A stretch of 64,000 nt of DNA from Fragum whitleyi (Eukaryota; Mollusca; Bivalvia; Cardiida; Cardiidae): the NCBI GenBank assembly GCA_948146395.1, contig OX411555.1:56916187-56980186 (forward strand), read 5' to 3'. Shown one piece after another: positions 47,563 to 58,370 of the stretch; position 1 is the stretch's first letter; the number at the start of each line of letters is the position of its first letter. A program made the position numbers and the translations under genes. The notes under the pieces were generated by a model, which did not search any database, was not told the origin of the DNA, and was given only the letters and a program-made list of their open reading frames with translations.

Positions 47563-47749
47563 CTATGTTTTCAATTTGGTAATGCAAATTTTAGTGTTGG
47601 AAAGCAAAACTAAATGGATTTGAAATAATAAGTTCTTCCAATAACTACAGGCCTGAAGGACCTGTGCAATGGTAGTATCTACCAGTCCTCCCTAAAATCC
47701 ACAGGTCTGGTGTTAGTGTTAATCGCTAAAAGGCATTTACGACACAGCA

Positions 47750-47967
47750 GTTGCAAAAAAATCTTTGAAATACAATTTGCTTGAGAATCACATGCAGTTA
47801 ATTAATACATAAATTGGAACATTAAAATCTTCTAGACCTGCTTATGAAGACAAAGGCAGTTGCAAAAAAGTCTTTAAAATACAATTTGCTTGGGGATCAC
47901 ATGTAGTAAATTAATACATAAATTGACACATTAAAATCTTCAAGACCTGCTTATGAAGACAAATGGA
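47750..47967 (+). repeat. Tandem duplication of a 109-bp unit
   Basis: Two copies, each starting GTTGCAAAAAA and ending CTGCTTATGAAGACAAA, with a handful of differences. Confidence 0.85.
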
Positions 47968-49420
47968 AATTAAATACCCATTTTATGTCTATATTTGTTT
48001 TAAAGAAGCCATTTACCATTATTATACCCAAATGATATATATCAAATAGCTGTCAAGATTAGGGAGGTTTCTTTTAGAGAATAATTGCATCTTTACAGAT
48101 TTCTCAGAATTTGAAACCAGAAATTATTGCCTATTGTTGACAAAAAATCATTATCACTTTCCTCCTAGAGATTTGTTTGTTTATTGGTTTGTTGCGACTG
48201 CATGAAGAAAACCTAGATAATCTGATAATGAATTAAAGGGAATTTTTTTAAATTTAATTGAAAAAATATGAAGCTTGTGGTTAAATGATAACATGTATAA
48301 TAATTGTGTTCTTATTTAGGCAGAAATTTTGATGTGTTTTTTCTTTTGAACAAATATTAGAAAAATAGAAATTGAAAAAACAGTAATATATATACAGACA
48401 GGGAAAAAAGCATTTTTTTTGAAATAGAGACCAATGGAATGCATAAAGAAATGATATTATTTAGTATCTACAGAGTAGTAACTGCCTGTGGTGAACATCA
48501 GTTGCTTCCCTTGTTAGGATAACAAGGTGACATGTTACATACCGGTATTACTTGTTACTTATCATCTGCATTATTATTTTTCCGACCTGTATTGGTTGAC
48601 TTTCGCCAGAACTTTTGTCCATTGATGAAAATGTCAGTTTTCTGTCTGTAGTAGTTTTGTGTCAGCTAAATTTCTTTGCAACCAATACGATTTCATTCAA
48701 ACTTCACGGAATGATCAGTGCAAAGCAGGAATGTGCTTGTTTTATTTATAGTCTATTTTCTTATTTTACTATGTTGAGGCCCTTTGACGAAAAATCTTGT
48801 CTGCTCAATTTCAACTGTCAGAGGGATTGGTTCAAACCTTATAGAAAGACTTGACTTAAGTTTGAGATATGCATATTATATTTTGGTTATATTCCATTGA
48901 CTTTTGCCGGAATTATGGCCCTGTGATGAAAAAAATCTGGGCTTCCATTTGTGTCTTTTTTTGTCAGCTTAATTTCTTGTTCATTTTAGGAATGAAGTCT
49001 CCCAGACTGTCATTGTAAATAATTTTTAATTGGAAATAATTCTCAAACTGTGGAAAAATAATGTAATATGACACTGAGATGTATGTAATGATACATTAGG
49101 AGGTGCAAAAAATGTCTAGCCTTGTCTATGATTTGCAAACATCTCAGGAGCTTTAATTGAGATAAATATGGTTAGATGGATACACCTTTAGGCCTTTTAA
49201 CCCTTTTCCAAAAAAATCAGGGTTTTTTTGCATGAAGAAAATGAAAATTTAGAATTTTTTGATTTTGTGTTCAAAATGTAGTCAATTTGAAAGAATTGTT
49301 TGTAATATTTACCATTTTGGACCAGCTTTACATTTTGGCCTTTTTGGTAATGAGTTTGTGTTAATCCTTTTCCATTTTTAGCTTGACTGCCTAAAGGAAC
49401 AAAAGTGGAGATTATTTCTA

Positions 49421-49676
49421 TATGAGCCTATGCGTGAGATTTCCAACAATTTTAGATATATGCTCAAAGCTAAGACCGACCAGCCTGTGCATCTGCACAG
49501 TCTGACCAGACTCTTCACTATGCATTTAGTAGATAGATAAGGTCTTAAAGTATCTGTAGACCATCAGGTAACTTTATATACATTGTTGTATTATACAGTA
49601 TGTGGCTGTCTACGCTACCCAATGTTTGCACCTCACGAACATTTCAAATTGTTGGAAATTGCACACAGGCTCATAT
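49421..49676. mobile_element. TGAGCC MITE family, copy 2
   Basis: Ends TATGAGCCTATGCGTGAGAT and AGGCTCATAT, with TTTCCAACAATTT / AAATTGTTGGAAA inside them. One of the best-preserved copies. Confidence 0.78.
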
Positions 49677-49820
49677 AGAAGATAATCACTTTTATCTTGA
49701 TATGTATATTATTCTGTATCAACAGAGCATCATTTACTTTCACAGGGAGATAACTATGAATGCAGTTTTGTAAGAACTAAGACCACCTTATCAATAAATT
49801 GTGGTATATGTATTATTTTT

Positions 49821-50092
49821 TACCAGTGTCTGTCATCCCTTCTGTCTTTCTCTGCAAAGAAATAATCTGCAAAACCAAAATTTCCCCATAGCTTCATCAC
49901 TTTTCACATGACATTGCTCATATTTGACATAAAAGTTTCCCTCATAAATATGCATCTTTGAAGGTCAAGGTCATCTGACAAGGTCAAGGTCAATTATCAA
50001 CATCAAGCTTCCAAAAAATTGCTGTTTTAGGTTGATTCATTTTAGAAATTTCATTCTCAAGGACCTGCAGCTGAGCATAGAATTGCTCTTGT
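49821..50092 (+). mobile_element. Decayed Helentron-like element
   Basis: TCTGTCATCCCTTCTGTCTT leader, AAGGTCAAGGTCAATTATC block, 3' GAGCATAGAATTGCTCTTGT hairpin and tag, similar to 46424-46738. A 137-codon frame on the other strand starting inside it shows no domain. Confidence 0.5.
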
Positions 50093-50677
50093 TTCGAGTT
50101 TGAGACTTGCCTTAACTGTATGTTGATGAAAATTATTGGAAAAGGAGAAATTCTCAACTTTTCTTTTCAAGTTAAAAATCATAAAGAAAATCAGGAACAA
50201 GGTTAAATCAAACTTTTTAGTACTCAGAGTTCTAAGAATAATAATTACTCTATAGGGGAATGATATTTTTGAAATCCTACAATTATTGCCTACTCCTGAC
50301 AGGAAATCATTAACACGTTTCTTACAGGAATTTGTGTTTTTGTTACCTTTTCTGTTAGTCAATAAGTCTGGGACACACAGGAAATGAAAACAGACAAAAC
50401 TTCCTGATTCATTTAGATTACAGTGCAGAGATGCACCAGATTTATTTAGTCTTAAAGATTTTTCCAACATGTCGTTTAATACTACTGCATAAGGACATTT
50501 AACAAAATTATTTGGTGTGATACTAAATCTGTGGTATACATCTGCAGATACTAAGGTTCAATGTTGCCTAACAAAGCCAAGGTTATCTACCAAGGACAAA
50601 CTGTAAAAATAAAGGAAACAATTGTTAGACCACAGTCTTGATGTTTATACATGTTATACGGAGAAAATACTGCTAAG

Positions 50678-50742
50678 TGGCTGCGATATAACTGGAAGAT
50701 TTGTGAAAGCATCATTAAACCCCATTCAAATAAACAAGAAAA
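50678..50742 (+). mobile_element. SINE 3' fragment
   Basis: GGCTGCGATATAACTGGAAG and CATTAAACCCCATTCAAATA match the 3' end of the 8614-8893 SINE family. Confidence 0.6.
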
Positions 50743-50777
50743 AAGACTTGACATTTCTGTCCATGACTGTACATGTA

Positions 50778-51012
50778 TTAACACTTTCCTGTTTTACAAA
50801 ATTTTGGACCTGTCCAAATTCAAAGGTTTTGCAGACGAAAATTTAAAGTGGATTTAATTTGAAAAATAACCATTCAGTAGGGTAGAAAATAGTACATGTA
50901 TGGAAAAAGAAGAAATTGCTTTCCAGAAGCAATTTCTTCTTTTTTCACAATGTTTTCTCAATCATAAAATCACAGGCACGTAAAAAGCAGGGGTTAAACA
51001 GCAAAGGGTTAA
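50778..51012. mobile_element. piggyBac-like MITE, copy 4, adjoining exon 3
   Basis: TTAA ends at 50778-50781 and 51009-51012, ends CACTTTCCTGTTT and AAACAGCAAAGGG. The right TTAA is followed by only 15 bases (ATTTTCTGCTTACAG) before INPP5F exon 3. Confidence 0.85.
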
Positions 51013-51027
51013 ATTTTCTGCTTACAG

Positions 51028-51164
51028 AATCTGACTGGAAGGTATTGCTGATCAGCAAACAGACGCGTGTAGGACAGATGTGTGGAGACCATGAAGTGTA
51101 TCAGATCAACAAAGTTGTGGTGCTTTCACTGTCAGACGCAGAACCTACAGAACTTGATCTAGAT
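51028..51164 (+). CDS. INPP5F: INPP5F (Sac2) orthologue, coding exon 3
   Basis: It completes codon 60 and encodes residues 61-105, ending phase 0. The peptide includes SDWKVLLISKQTRVGQMCGD and HEVYQINKVVVLSLSDAEPT, then ELDLD. GDHEV with the I-K-V-V-L-SLS stretch and EP-DLDL matches the INPP5F N-terminal SAC region. The acceptor is ctgcttacag, 15 bp after a piggyBac-like MITE; the donor is AGAT|gtatgt. It follows the 36.6-kb intron. Confidence 0.9.
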
Positions 51165-51300
51165 GTATGTACACCTACAACTTTTAAAAATAATCTGTCT
51201 AAAATTATAGTCTTTCAATTAATTTAGAGGGTAGAGTATAATTGAATTATGCCATAGTAAAAATTAGTCACTGTGAGTTTTAAGAAAGCACATAGTCAAT

Positions 51301-51367
51301 GGCTCAGTATGAAACATTTGTAAGTGCCTATATTTATAAAGGCAGTTCCAACCATTTCACACTGAGC
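51301..51367. repeat. Mini-foldback element, copy 3
   Basis: Ends GGCTCAGTATGAAA and TTTCACACTGAGCC are inverted, with a GTGCCTATATTTATAAAGGC core. Confidence 0.75.
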
Positions 51368-51429
51368 CATCCATATGCTGTGAATAAAACCCATCTATTA
51401 TATTACCAAAGGGATGGACTGATTTGTTT

Positions 51430-51690
51430 ATTTGAATTGGGTAAAACACTGCTTTTAACAATCTTTCACTTATATCACAGAGGCTGGAGCACCTAACAAT
51501 GAAATCCTTGTATTTCTCACACCAGTACTACAATTTAATCCTTGCTTAGCTTCTATTCCACATAGGTCTACGATTACCAAGCCATTCATGGGAGACAAAT
51601 AGTCAAAAAGAATGAGTGGTGCCATGGGGGTTTGAACCTGGGACCTTTTGAATTATAGTCCAAATCACTACCATTGCGCTATGACGCGGC
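51430..51690 (-). mobile_element. tRNA-derived SINE, full length
   Basis: On the - strand the head reads GCCGCGTCATAGCGCAATGG, with B box GGTTCAAACCCCC-like, then the body shared with 8614-8893. It lies in intron 3, antisense to INPP5F. Confidence 0.8.
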
Positions 51691-52144
51691 TGGGCTCTGT
51701 TTGGAAAGAATTCTCCTTACATAAAAATGATTTTCATGATCTTAATTAAATAATGGATGAAGAATTCATAAGTGCCTACTTAGTAAAGATGACAAATGCA
51801 AAATATGTATAAGAAATTAATTGACCTTGTAAAATGATGTTGACCATAAAATTATTTACTGTATGACATCTTCTCCTGATTCTAAATATTGGTATTTATT
51901 GATGAAGACCTGCATATTCTGTTACCAATTTATATTGTTTGATCATCAAGTAAAAATTGATGGTTTTGCACAAAAGTAGTGGCTATAACTTTATTGATGC
52001 ACACAGAAATTTTTCATTGACTTCTAAAAATTGATTCAGTTCTTAGCATTGGATGATCTATTTTATCACTTATTCATGAGTTATCACTTTGTTACACTTT
52101 AAAGATATAGAGGGATTTTCTATTATTTTACACGATCAAAGATT

Positions 52145-52392
52145 TTAACCCTCGTCATGCTGAACCCCGAATATTCCTGCTTTGGCAGGAGCTATAGACA
52201 AACATCAGCCTGCACATATGTGCAGTCTGATGTAAGTCTACACCACCTGTTTCTCTCTTTCAAACCAGAAATGTCGATAGATATAGTTTTTCAAATAGAA
52301 ATTGACCCACAGTTGGTACTTTCGGTGCTTTTTGCCTTTTGATTTTTTATGAAAATTTTTAGCCAAAATTTATTCAGCATGACAAGGGTTAA
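52145..52392. mobile_element. TTAA MITE family 2, copy 2
   Basis: Ends CCCTCGTCATGCTGAA and TTCAGCATGACAAGGG between TTAA sites, interior TATTCCTGCTTTGGCAGGAG. The frame at 52157 is incidental. Confidence 0.82.
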
Positions 52393-53539
52393 TTTTCTAC
52401 CATAAAACAATATATAGATGTATAGTTGGTCATATGTAAGAATTCCTACATCTTTTGAATTACATCAAATGCACTTACAGTGCCAGTCATGTTCGAGACT
52501 TTTATTGAATAATTCATGTGGAATAAGTTAACACATTTATCATGTGGCAATACATGAGTGATATAATAACTGGGCTAGGAGAAAAAGGGGCAATTTAAAA
52601 CATGAAATCAGCAGAACTTATTCGAAAAAGGTATTTTGTGGAGAAATATTAAATTTTTCATTTCCAGGGGTTAGTGTAAAACTATTGTATAATCAATTTG
52701 ACTTCTATATGGACCAACATTTTGCCGAAAATCTCAGGATCAAATTAATGAAATGATATTTTTCACATCATATCATATTTTCCATCTAATACCATGAAGA
52801 TTTTCGTTTTTCAGAATTTTTGAATGTTAGATAATGATTTTGTCCCTCCGCCTACATATTAACTCTCAGCCTTTCATACCTTCTTGTGTCTGTATTAAAT
52901 AGGAACAGCTTATTGTCTATCAAAAAAAAGTTCTGATTTGCATAGGGGCTGAGTCAAAAGTGCATGATTTTAAGAGAGTTGTTTTAGTATAAAAATTAGT
53001 ATTTCTATGAAATTAATTTTGTTAAAGATATTTACTTCCTTAGGATATCAACTATGAGTGTATTCTCTCTTTGTGCAAAAACCGCTTGACCAGATTTTTT
53101 ATATTTGTTTATATCTATTCTGAGATGAACCCTGTATTCACATATTTAGACTAATCAAAACGCATTATTTAAGGAAGTTGTTAGGCTTTTTACGAGGAAA
53201 ACTAGACAAACAGGCAAGTAATAACGGTACAAATCATGTCATATTTAAATTACAGATGACAAAGTAGTCGATATTCTAATTAGCATTTCCAAATAAGGTA
53301 TAATGGACATTTTCTTCTGTCAAAGGTTAAGTATAAAACCACTTGTTTTCACTATATGTTTACATTTTCATACTACTAAACAGCCTTCATCACCCCTCGT
53401 GTTTAAGAGCAGAAAATGCGAAAATGTTAACATTAAAAAGATAGACAAAATCATTATATGAAAACATTTTAAATTCAAAAAATATTTTTTGGAATGGTAT
53501 TAAGCTGAAATAAAGATTATACCACATACAAATCCTTCA

Positions 53540-53850
53540 TTCAAATGCAATTTTATGTAATTGATGTAAAGGTTGGTCCATGTAGAAATCAAACAGACTA
53601 TAAGTGCATACATTTATTAAAATATTGGAAAAATAGATTGGTTTCAGTAAAGGTCAACCAGACCTTGTGTTTGAGAATTCTTTCACAGGAAGCTAAGGTG
53701 ATTCTTCTAAATTCAAAATCATCTATACATGAAAAGCTTCGATCCTTGTCAGTCTGCTTAGCTTGCTTGGCTATCCGGGCAGTCTGAGCGGGGTCAACAT
53801 TTTACATACTACCAACATGGTCCCTTTTCGCCAGACAGGTCACTCCTTCA
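53540..53850. mobile_element. MITE family GTCATGCAAAAAGGGA, partial copy
   Basis: The right end CATGGTCCCTTTTCGCCAGA-CAGGTCACTC and interior TCTTTCACAGGAAG match 21353-21608; the left end is degraded. It ends about 70 bp before exon 4. Confidence 0.55.
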
Positions 53851-53920
53851 TGTATGTAAGATCACTAATGCAGACTGTCTAATTACATTATATAATGTTG
53901 GTATGTTATTTTCATTCCAG

Positions 53921-54052
53921 TTATGTAAAAAGCACCATTTTGGTATAAAACGGACTGAGAGGATCACACAGAATAATGATGGTCAAGGGAAGTCACTCCA
54001 GAAAACCCTGAATACTCTCAAATCTGCTGCTGCAAACATCAAACCTAGACAG
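53921..54052 (+). CDS. INPP5F: INPP5F (Sac2) orthologue, coding exon 4
   Basis: It encodes residues 106-149, phase 0 at both ends. The peptide starts LCKKHHFGIKRTERIT, almost the vertebrate LCKKHHFGI...ERI, and continues as a polar, lysine-rich linker (SLQKTLNTLKSAAANIK). The acceptor is ttcattccag. The donor is CAG|gtccag, weaker than the GTAAG/GTATG type used elsewhere in the gene, but it is the donor that joins in frame to exon 5. Confidence 0.88.
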
Positions 54053-54203
54053 GTCCAGTTATATCACATGTCATGCTGAAATATTTGTACATTCCGTAGG
54101 ATTTGTGATTTTACAAATCTTAAGATGTCTAGTGGGGATATCTTTTGCAGCTAAGTTTAAATTCGTCAAGGCAACATATCCTGATTAAAAAATCACAAGA
54201 TTC

Positions 54204-54402
54204 TTACCCCTTATCATGCTAAACACATGTGCAGTCTGATCCTAGTCTTTACCACCTTTTTGTCCCCTTATAAGGCAGAGTTGTTCATGAATCAATTTTC
54301 AAAAAGAAAGATGCCCAATACTCTTGGATTCTAGGGCTTTCAGTACTTTGACATGAGTGCAGTTCTAAAAGAGTATTTAATTCAGCAGGACAAGGGATAA
54401 AA
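54204..54402. mobile_element. TTAA MITE family 2, degraded copy
   Basis: ACCCCTTATCATGCTAAA and TTCAGCAGGACAAGGG ends; both outer TTAA sites mutated. Confidence 0.6.
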
Positions 54403-54479
54403 TGTTAAATCAAATGAACACACTTCTTGGTATCACCAGTTTTATGCTTGGCCTCAGTAAAGTTATGCCCAACAACTGT

Positions 54480-55695
54480 GATCCTACAATGTCCGTTGTG
54501 CGTCGTCAGTCGTCGTCAGTCGCCGTCGTGCGTTGTCCATCGTGCGTCTTCCACAATTTTTTTAAACATCTTCTCCTCCTAAACCAGTGAAATCCACCCT
54601 TAACTTTCCCTTTACCCTTAACAAAAAGGGTGAAAATAGGAAAATCTTCAAAAATCTTCTTCTCTGAAACCAGAAGGCAGACAGCTTTCCTGGGGTCATA
54701 TTTGGGCTCCACCTGGGTGCAACCCTTTTTACATAGAATCAAGAGCGAACATCTTTAAAAATCGTGTTCTTTGAAACAAGATGGCAGACAGCTTTCATAT
54801 TTGGTATGTAGCATCATCTAGTGGACCTCAACCAAGATTGTTCATATTAAGACCCTAGGGTCATATTTGGGCTCTGCCCGGATGCCTCCCTTTTAGCTCT
54901 TCTGAGCACGAAGGGTAAAAAAATGAAAATCTTCAAAAATCTTCTTCATTGAAACCAGAAGGCAGACAGCTTTCATATTTGGTATGTAGCATCATCAAGT
55001 GGACCTCTACTAAGTCTATTCATATCAAGACCCTAGGATCATATTTGGGCTCCACCCGGTTGCAACCCTTTCTACATAGAATCAAAGAGCGAAAATCTTT
55101 TAAAATCTTCCTTTCTGAAATAAGAGGGCACACAGCTTTCATATTTGGTATGTAGCATCATCAAGTAGGCCCCTACCAAGTTTGTTTATATCAAGACCCT
55201 GGGGTCATATTTGGGCTCCATCCTGGCACATCCCTTTTAGCTCATCTGACCTCAATGGGTGAAAATAGGAAAACCTTCAAAAATCTTCTTCTCTGAAACA
55301 AGAAGGCAGACAGCTTTCATATTTAGATTGTATCATCATCTAATGGACCTCTATCACGTTTATCAAAAATCATTAAAAATCTTCTTTTCCAATACCAGAG
55401 GGCACATAGCTTTCATATTTGGAATGTAGCATCATCTAGTGGGCCCCCTCCAAGTTTGTACATATCAACCCCCTGGGGTCACATTTGGGCTTCACCCGGG
55501 TGCATCCCGTTTTACATTGAATCAAAGAGCGAGAAGGCATATGTGTCTTGCTCTTGGCTGAAAACATTCCATGGTATTGATCTTATGTAGAAATTATCTC
55601 CTTTTTGACATCTGCCTATTTAATTAATGTGATGTCCAAGGGGTCAAGGAGACACAGGAGAGCAATGTAGGACCATCATGGTCAACTTTTCTTGT
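54480..55695 (+). mobile_element. Helentron-like element whose 3' end adjoins exon 5
   Basis: A GTCCGTTGTGCGTCGTC leader, then about four units of roughly 245 bp containing GAAGGCAGACAGCTTTCATA and GGGTCATATTTGGGCTCCAC. The 3' end, GGACCATCATGGTC then CTTGT at 55691-55695, has the same order of blocks as 17500-17565 (TCTGCCTATTTAATT, GTGATGT, AGACGCAGG/AGACACAGG). Nine bases remain to exon 5. The usual 5' palindrome is not recognisable. Confidence 0.72.
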
Positions 55696-55704
55696 TTTTT
55701 TCAG

Positions 55705-55749
55705 AGAGAAGTCAAGGATAAGGAAAGGTTTGAAAGAAGAATTTTAGAG
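55705..55749 (+). CDS. INPP5F: INPP5F (Sac2) orthologue, coding exon 5 (45 nt)
   Basis: A 15-codon exon, phase 0, encoding REVKDKERFERRILE (residues 150-164), the charged helix matching K-KEKLERRLLE in vertebrate INPP5F. The acceptor is tttttttcag; the donor is GAG|gtaatt. Its polypyrimidine tract directly follows the end of a Helentron-like element. Confidence 0.87.
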
Positions 55750-55860
55750 GTAATTTTATGGTTACAAAGTTTCTTTACTCATTAAATTACTATAAAAATG
55801 CTACTAATCTTGATTATTAAATCTGATTATACAAAAAGTTTATCAAAAAACAAAATCCGA

Positions 55861-55920
55861 TGGCTCAGGTGGTACAGTTGTAACTCCTAAGGGTGTTACA
55901 TATGTTTCGCGCTGAGTCAT
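55861..55920. repeat. Mini-foldback element, copy 4
   Basis: Ends TGGCTCAGG and CTGAGTCA, inner TTGTAACTCC / GTTACATA, a diverged member. Confidence 0.55.
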
Positions 55921-56574
55921 CGAATTATTTAAGATTTGTTTCTTTATACAAAAAATCAGCCAAAAGGAAATGGGCATGTGCATGACATTTCCAACCATTT
56001 CACAGTCTGACCAAAGTCTTCCTTATGCATTTTGCACATGGATTAGGTATTTACCCCTCTTCAGGCAGTAGACAAACATTCTTATTACATTGTGTGTTTG
56101 TCTAAAGGCTGCTAAATGATTAACATCTTGCATATATGAAAATTTTTGAAATCTCGTGTATAGGCTAAAATATGTCAACTTGATTTGCCTAAATGACTTG
56201 TAGTATTTTTGTTTGGTAAAAAACCAAAAAAAAACTTTGGCTTTAAAAAACGGTTTACAATATTTTTTTCCCCAATGAAGATAAGTCATTTCTCACGAGT
56301 TTAATTGCAAGAATATCAACTGCAAGAGAAATTTTAATAGAAATAAGATATAAAAGAAGTGCTAAATATGGTAGAAAACATTATGAGATGAGGAAATATT
56401 TAAATGTTGCAAGTAATTCCTGTTTAAATAATCAGAAAAGTTCACACATCAAGAGTCCCTCAGTGTTTTACCATTGGTATTAAATGGGAAAGAACTGTTT
56501 ATGGTACAGCAGCTGTAATATTTATTTCCCTTGGACCATTGTGCCTTTTATAAAATATACACATTGCATTTCAG

Positions 56575-56754
56575 GAATTAATCAAAATGTACAACGAAAC
56601 AAACAGTTTTTACTACTGTAAATCACATGACCTCACCAACAGTATTCAGCGCCAACATAGAAAATCTTACGACACCAATTTACCACCGTGGCAGCGCTGT
56701 GATGAACGTTTTTTCTGGAATCTCTACATGGTTGAAGAACTTACAGAGATGAAG
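56575..56754 (+). CDS. INPP5F: INPP5F (Sac2) orthologue, coding exon 6
   Basis: It encodes residues 165-224, phase 0 at both ends. Peptide blocks ELIKMYNETNSFYYC, HDLTNSIQRQ, PPWQRCDERFFWNLYM and EELTEM match the SAC-domain FYYS--DLT-S-QR and W--DDRFFWN--M--L motifs. In SAC phosphatases this belongs to the N-terminal SAC subdomain, before the catalytic part. The acceptor is gcatttcag; the donor is AAG|gtagat. Confidence 0.92.
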
Positions 56755-56777
56755 GTAGATATCTAGATGGATGTGAA

Positions 56778-57020
56778 TTGAGCCTGTGGGTGACATTTTC
56801 AACAATTTCACACATGCATGAGGTTCAAACTTTGTGCAGAGTTGACAATGACAGAATGCAATAAGAATAGATGCTGATCACCTTAGGAGCGATTAAGACC
56901 TTACTTTTTAATATAGTGCATAGTGAAGACACTGGTCAGACTGTGGGGCTGCACAGGCTGGCCAGAAGCTTTGCTTTGTGCACATTTGAAAGTACTTGAA
57001 ATGTCACGCACAGGCTGAAT
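56778..57020. mobile_element. TGAGCC MITE family, copy 3
   Basis: Ends TTGAGCCTGTGGGTGACATT and GAAATGTCACGCACAGGCTGA; starts only 24 bp after the exon 6 donor. Confidence 0.72.
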
Positions 57021-57086
57021 AAGTTTTAAGTTCATTCTTTCTCAAGTTATTCATGACATATTCCTGCTGTACACACTTTGACAGAC

Positions 57087-57277
57087 AATTGAGCCTGTGC
57101 GTGACATTTCCAGCAATTAGAAATTTTCGTGAGGTGTAAATATTGAATAGTGAAGACAGCCACACTCTGTAATTATAAAGTTACCTGATGGTCTACAAAT
57201 AGTTTGAAACCTTATCTAATTACTAAACACTTTGCGCATATTTTAAATTGTTGGAAATCTCATGCTAAGGCTCAATT
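57087..57277. mobile_element. TGAGCC MITE family, copy 4
   Basis: Ends AATTGAGCCTGTGCGTGACA and AAGGCTCAATT, in near-tandem with copy 3. Confidence 0.72.
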
Positions 57278-57333
57278 ATGATTAAGATCAGCCTGCATTT
57301 ATGAGGAGTTTGATTTTATCTTACACTTCTTGT

Positions 57334-58370
57334 TAGCTCCACTGGCTGAAAGCCACTGGGGCTATTGTCATGGCGTTGTGTCCTTCGTGCGTCCGTCAGT
57401 CCGTGCGTCGGTGTTTGCGGTCTTAAACTTTTTCTTTAAAAATCTTCTCCTCAGAAACTTCTTGATGGATTTCAACCAAACTTCACAGGAATGATCCTTG
57501 GGTGACTCTCTTTCAAAGTTGTTCAAGAAATTTTGATCCAATGAAAAACATGGATTTAATGGGCATGGCTAATTTCCAAATATGGTAAAAAGTGACTTTT
57601 CTCAGGTTCTAATCCATGGATACCAATTAAATTTTACATGAATGATCCTTGGGTGACCCTTGATCAGTCTACCAAAAATTATTGTGATCAGATGAAAAAT
57701 ATGTATTTTATGGGCGGAGGTCATTTCTCTATATGTTATATAGTGGAAACTTTGAAAATCATTTTCTCAGAATCTAACTTATAGATATCAACAAAATTTT
57801 ACATGAAAAATCCTAGGGTGACCCTTCATTAGTCTACCAAAAATTATTGTGATCGGATGAAAAATAAGTATTTTATGGGCGGAGGTCATTTCTCTATATG
57901 TTATATAGTGGAAACTTTGAAAATCATTTTCTCAGAATCTTACTTATAGATATCAACCAAATTTTACATGAATGATTCTTTGGTGACCCTTTATCAGTCT
58001 ACCAAAGATCATTGTGATTGGATGAAAAATATGTAGTTTTTAGGCGGAGGTCATTTCTCTATATGTTATATAGTGGAAACTTTTAAAATCATTTTCTCAG
58101 AATGTAACTGATAGATATCAACCAAATTTTATATGAATGATTCTTGGGTGATCCTTCATCAGTCTACCAAAAATTATTGCGATTTTATGAAAAATATGTC
58201 TTTTATGGGCGGAGGTCATTTCTCTTTATGTTATAATAGTGGAAACTTTGAAAATCATTTCAACATCAGTAGAACCCAAAATATCTAAAAATCTAGTCAA
58301 AACCTAGATTTGCTATTACAAGAAATTCAAGCCTGTGGAGCGACACAAGCCATTTATGGCTTTCTAGTTA
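57334..58370 (+). mobile_element. Helentron-like element, AGCTCCAC family (reference copy)
   Basis: 5' TTAGCTCCACTGGCTGAAAG hairpin, GTGCGTCCGTCAGTCCGTGC leader. Four to five units of about 155 bp contain GGGCGGAGGTCATTTCTCTA and CTCAGAATCT. 3' GCCTGTGGAGCGACACAAGC, hairpin AGCCATTTATGGCT, then TTCTAGTT in place of CTTGTT. Confidence 0.78.

Larger units (their letters stand above)
14387..51027 (+). other. INPP5F intron 2 (36.6 kb)
   Basis: GT-AG phase 1 intron from gtaacc to ctgcttacag. The residues encoded on either side are contiguous in vertebrate INPP5F, so no coding exon is missing. It is packed with mobile elements listed separately. I recognise no nested protein gene on either strand. 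Stretches where I saw nothing specific: 15045-15600, 17575-18170, 19770-20370, 21640-22230, 28575-29040, 29165-30300, 32150-32920, 37560-38480, 45640-46080, 47980-49400. Confidence 0.85.

Noticed and set aside
50057..50470. 137-codon frame on the - strand, the longest complete one
   Set aside because: No recognisable domain. It overlaps the end of a decayed element and a dispersed repeat with a relative near 48.1 kb.
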